Assembly (NCBI GenBank): GCA_016200125.1
Contig: JACQFK010000047.1
Span: 1 to 6,407, forward strand
Origin: Planctomycetota bacterium
Lineage (GTDB): Bacteria > Planctomycetota > MHYJ01 > JACPRB01
Direction: 5' to 3'
DNA: 6,407 nucleotides
Position numbers and translations under genes: made by a program. This document shows, piece by piece, positions 5,325 to 6,407 of this stretch (positions within the stretch are counted from its first letter, which is position 1; each line of letters starts with the position of its first letter). The notes beneath the pieces are model-generated. The model was not told the DNA's origin. It did not search any database and was given only the letters and a program-made list of their open reading frames with translations.

Positions 5325-6407
5325 ATGAACATGCTGATCCCCCTCGCGATAGCCTTCTGCCTCGCCCAGGAGCCCGAGAAGCTCCAGCCCGTCGAGGACC
5401 TGGGCCTGCGGATCGCCCCCGGATTCAAGATCAGCCTCTTCGCCGACCCCACCATCGCGAACGACATCTACGCCATGACGCTCGACGCCAAGGGTCGCGT
5501 CGTGGTGACCAGCCAGGGCTGGATCAGGATCCTCGAAGACAGCAGGGGCGCCGGAAAGGCCGACAAGGCGACGCTCTTCGCGGCGACGCGGACCGGCGGG
5601 ATGGGGATGTGCTTCGACGGCAAAGACCTCCTCTTCTCGGGGGACAACGGCTTCTGGCGCTATCGCGATTCCGACGGCGACGGCGTGGCGGACGGACCTC
5701 CGGAGCCGATCGGGACCTTTGCGACCGGAGAGCACGGCCACCACGCGATGCGCAAGGGCCCGGACGGCTCCTGGTACCTGATCGGCGGCAACGACGCGAG
5801 GATCGGGAAGGATCACATCAGCGATCCCGGGAAGTCGCCGATCCGCAATCCCCGCGCCGGCGGCATCGTGAGGTATAGCCCCGACTTCAAGGAATCGGAG
5901 GTCATCGCCCATGGATTCCGGAATCCCTACGATTTCGACTTCAACGCCTGGGGCGACCTGTTCACCTACGACAGCGACTGCGAGCGCGACTACTTCCTGC
6001 CCTGGTACACGCCCACGCGGATCTACCACGTCGGCTACGGGCTGGACCACGGCTGGAGGCTCACCGGCTACCTGAGGAGCTTCGCCAACCGCGACTACTA
6101 CCCGGACACGGTCGACATGCTCTGGCCCGTGGGCCGCGGCTCGCCGACCGGGGTCGTCTGCTACCGCCACACGGCCTTCCCGGAGCGTTACCGCGGCGGC
6201 CTCTTCGCGCTCGACTGGACCTTCGGCCGGGTCTGGTTCTTCCCGCTCGCGCCCAACGGCGCCTCGTACTCGACCCGGGCGGAGGTGTTCCTCGAGCCCA
6301 CGGGCAGCGAGGGCTTCGCGCCGACGGACGCGGCCGTTGCCCCCGACGGCTCGATGTACATCTCGATCGGCGGCCGACGCACGCGCGGCGCCGTGTTCCG
6401 GATCGAG
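5325..6407 (+). CDS. PVC-type membrane-bound dehydrogenase, beta-propeller part (partial, open at the right edge)
   Basis: 361 residues of a protein resembling the Pirellula/Verrucomicrobium putative membrane-bound dehydrogenase N-terminal domain (TIGR02604), related to the soluble quinoprotein glucose/sorbosone dehydrogenase propellers. Residues 1-14 are a short Sec signal (LIPLAIAFCLA, then QEP). APGFKISLFA (31-40) is the usual opening of the domain. Next come DSDGDGVADG (115-124), a Ca-binding-type DxDxDG loop; EHGHHAMRKGPDG (136-148); GFRNPYDFDFNAWGDLF (197-213) with TYDSDCERD (214-222); and GGLFALDWTFGRVWFFPL (291-308). Full-length relatives often continue into HEAT-like repeats and a C-terminal CxxCH cytochrome domain; none of that is within the window. 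The start is 5325 or 5331 (both ATG, two codons apart). There is no well-placed ribosome binding site; AGGA at 5306-5309 is too distant. It is divergent from the NIPSNAP operon. Substrate and cofactor are not shown by the sequence. Confidence 0.88.
   Translation, partial: MNMLIPLAIAFCLAQEPEKLQPVEDLGLRIAPGFKISLFADPTIANDIYAMTLDAKGRVVVTSQGWIRILEDSRGAGKADKATLFAATRTGGMGMCFDGKDLLFSGDNGFWRYRDSDGDGVADGPPEPIGTFATGEHGHHAMRKGPDGSWYLIGGNDARIGKDHISDPGKSPIRNPRAGGIVRYSPDFKESEVIAHGFRNPYDFDFNAWGDLFTYDSDCERDYFLPWYTPTRIYHVGYGLDHGWRLTGYLRSFANRDYYPDTVDMLWPVGRGSPTGVVCYRHTAFPERYRGGLFALDWTFGRVWFFPLAPNGASYSTRAEVFLEPTGSEGFAPTDAAVAPDGSMYISIGGRRTRGAVFRIE

Noticed and set aside
5349..5360. Possible lipobox (Ile-Ala-Phe-Cys) at the dehydrogenase N-terminus
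   Set aside because: The residue before Cys12 is Phe, whereas lipoboxes need a small residue there. Cleavage by signal peptidase I after Cys-Leu-Ala is more likely.
5240..5467. N-terminal extension of the NIPSNAP frame back to 5467
   Set aside because: It would bury the signal peptide in the middle of the protein, overlap the divergent dehydrogenase and ignore the ribosome binding site at 5244-5250.
5268..6170. 300-codon minus-strand open frame opposite the dehydrogenase
   Set aside because: It is antisense to a protein with a signal peptide and conserved GFRNPYDFDF-type motifs, and its translation resembles no family.

Overview
This is a high-GC window that reads as a member of the Planctomycetota or a close relative. 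Four protein families typical of that group sit together: a PSCyt1/DUF1549/DUF1553 multidomain cytochrome, a Tat-exported DUF1501 protein, a secreted NIPSNAP protein, and the N-terminal part of a 'PVC-type' membrane-bound dehydrogenase. Verrucomicrobiota and some Acidobacteriota carry the same families, so the phylum call is an inference from gene content and not from a marker gene.

Layout. Positions 1-5239 hold a tightly packed minus-strand gene set, in transcription order: NIPSNAP (5239-4823), a PSCyt1-DUF1549-DUF1553 cytochrome (4790-2427), DUF1501 (2422-1004) and a GH5-like glycoside hydrolase (from 1007, running off the left edge). The gaps are 32 nt, 4 nt and a 4-nt overlap, which suggests one operon with translational coupling in its last two steps. 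A divergent intergenic region of 85 bp (5240-5324) holds a plausible sigma70-type promoter for the operon and an operator-like palindrome. From 5325 rightwards, on the plus strand, lies a secreted beta-propeller dehydrogenase-like protein that is still open at the right edge.

All five proteins carry an export signal: four look Sec-type and DUF1501 has a twin-arginine motif. The inferred picture is an exported module in which a glycoside hydrolase cuts a polysaccharide while a c-type-cytochrome/DUF1501 pair, and perhaps the divergent dehydrogenase, carry out a linked step that may be redox chemistry. The substrate and the biochemistry of the DUF families are not known from the sequence. The pairing of DUF1549/DUF1553 with DUF1501 is common in planctomycetes. 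The less usual point here is a catalytically complete-looking GH5 enzyme coupled by a GTGA overlap to DUF1501.

Several long plus-strand reading frames lie opposite the minus-strand genes. They are antisense shadows of high-GC coding sequence and are not annotated. No tRNA, rRNA, CRISPR array, insertion sequence or convincing terminator was seen.
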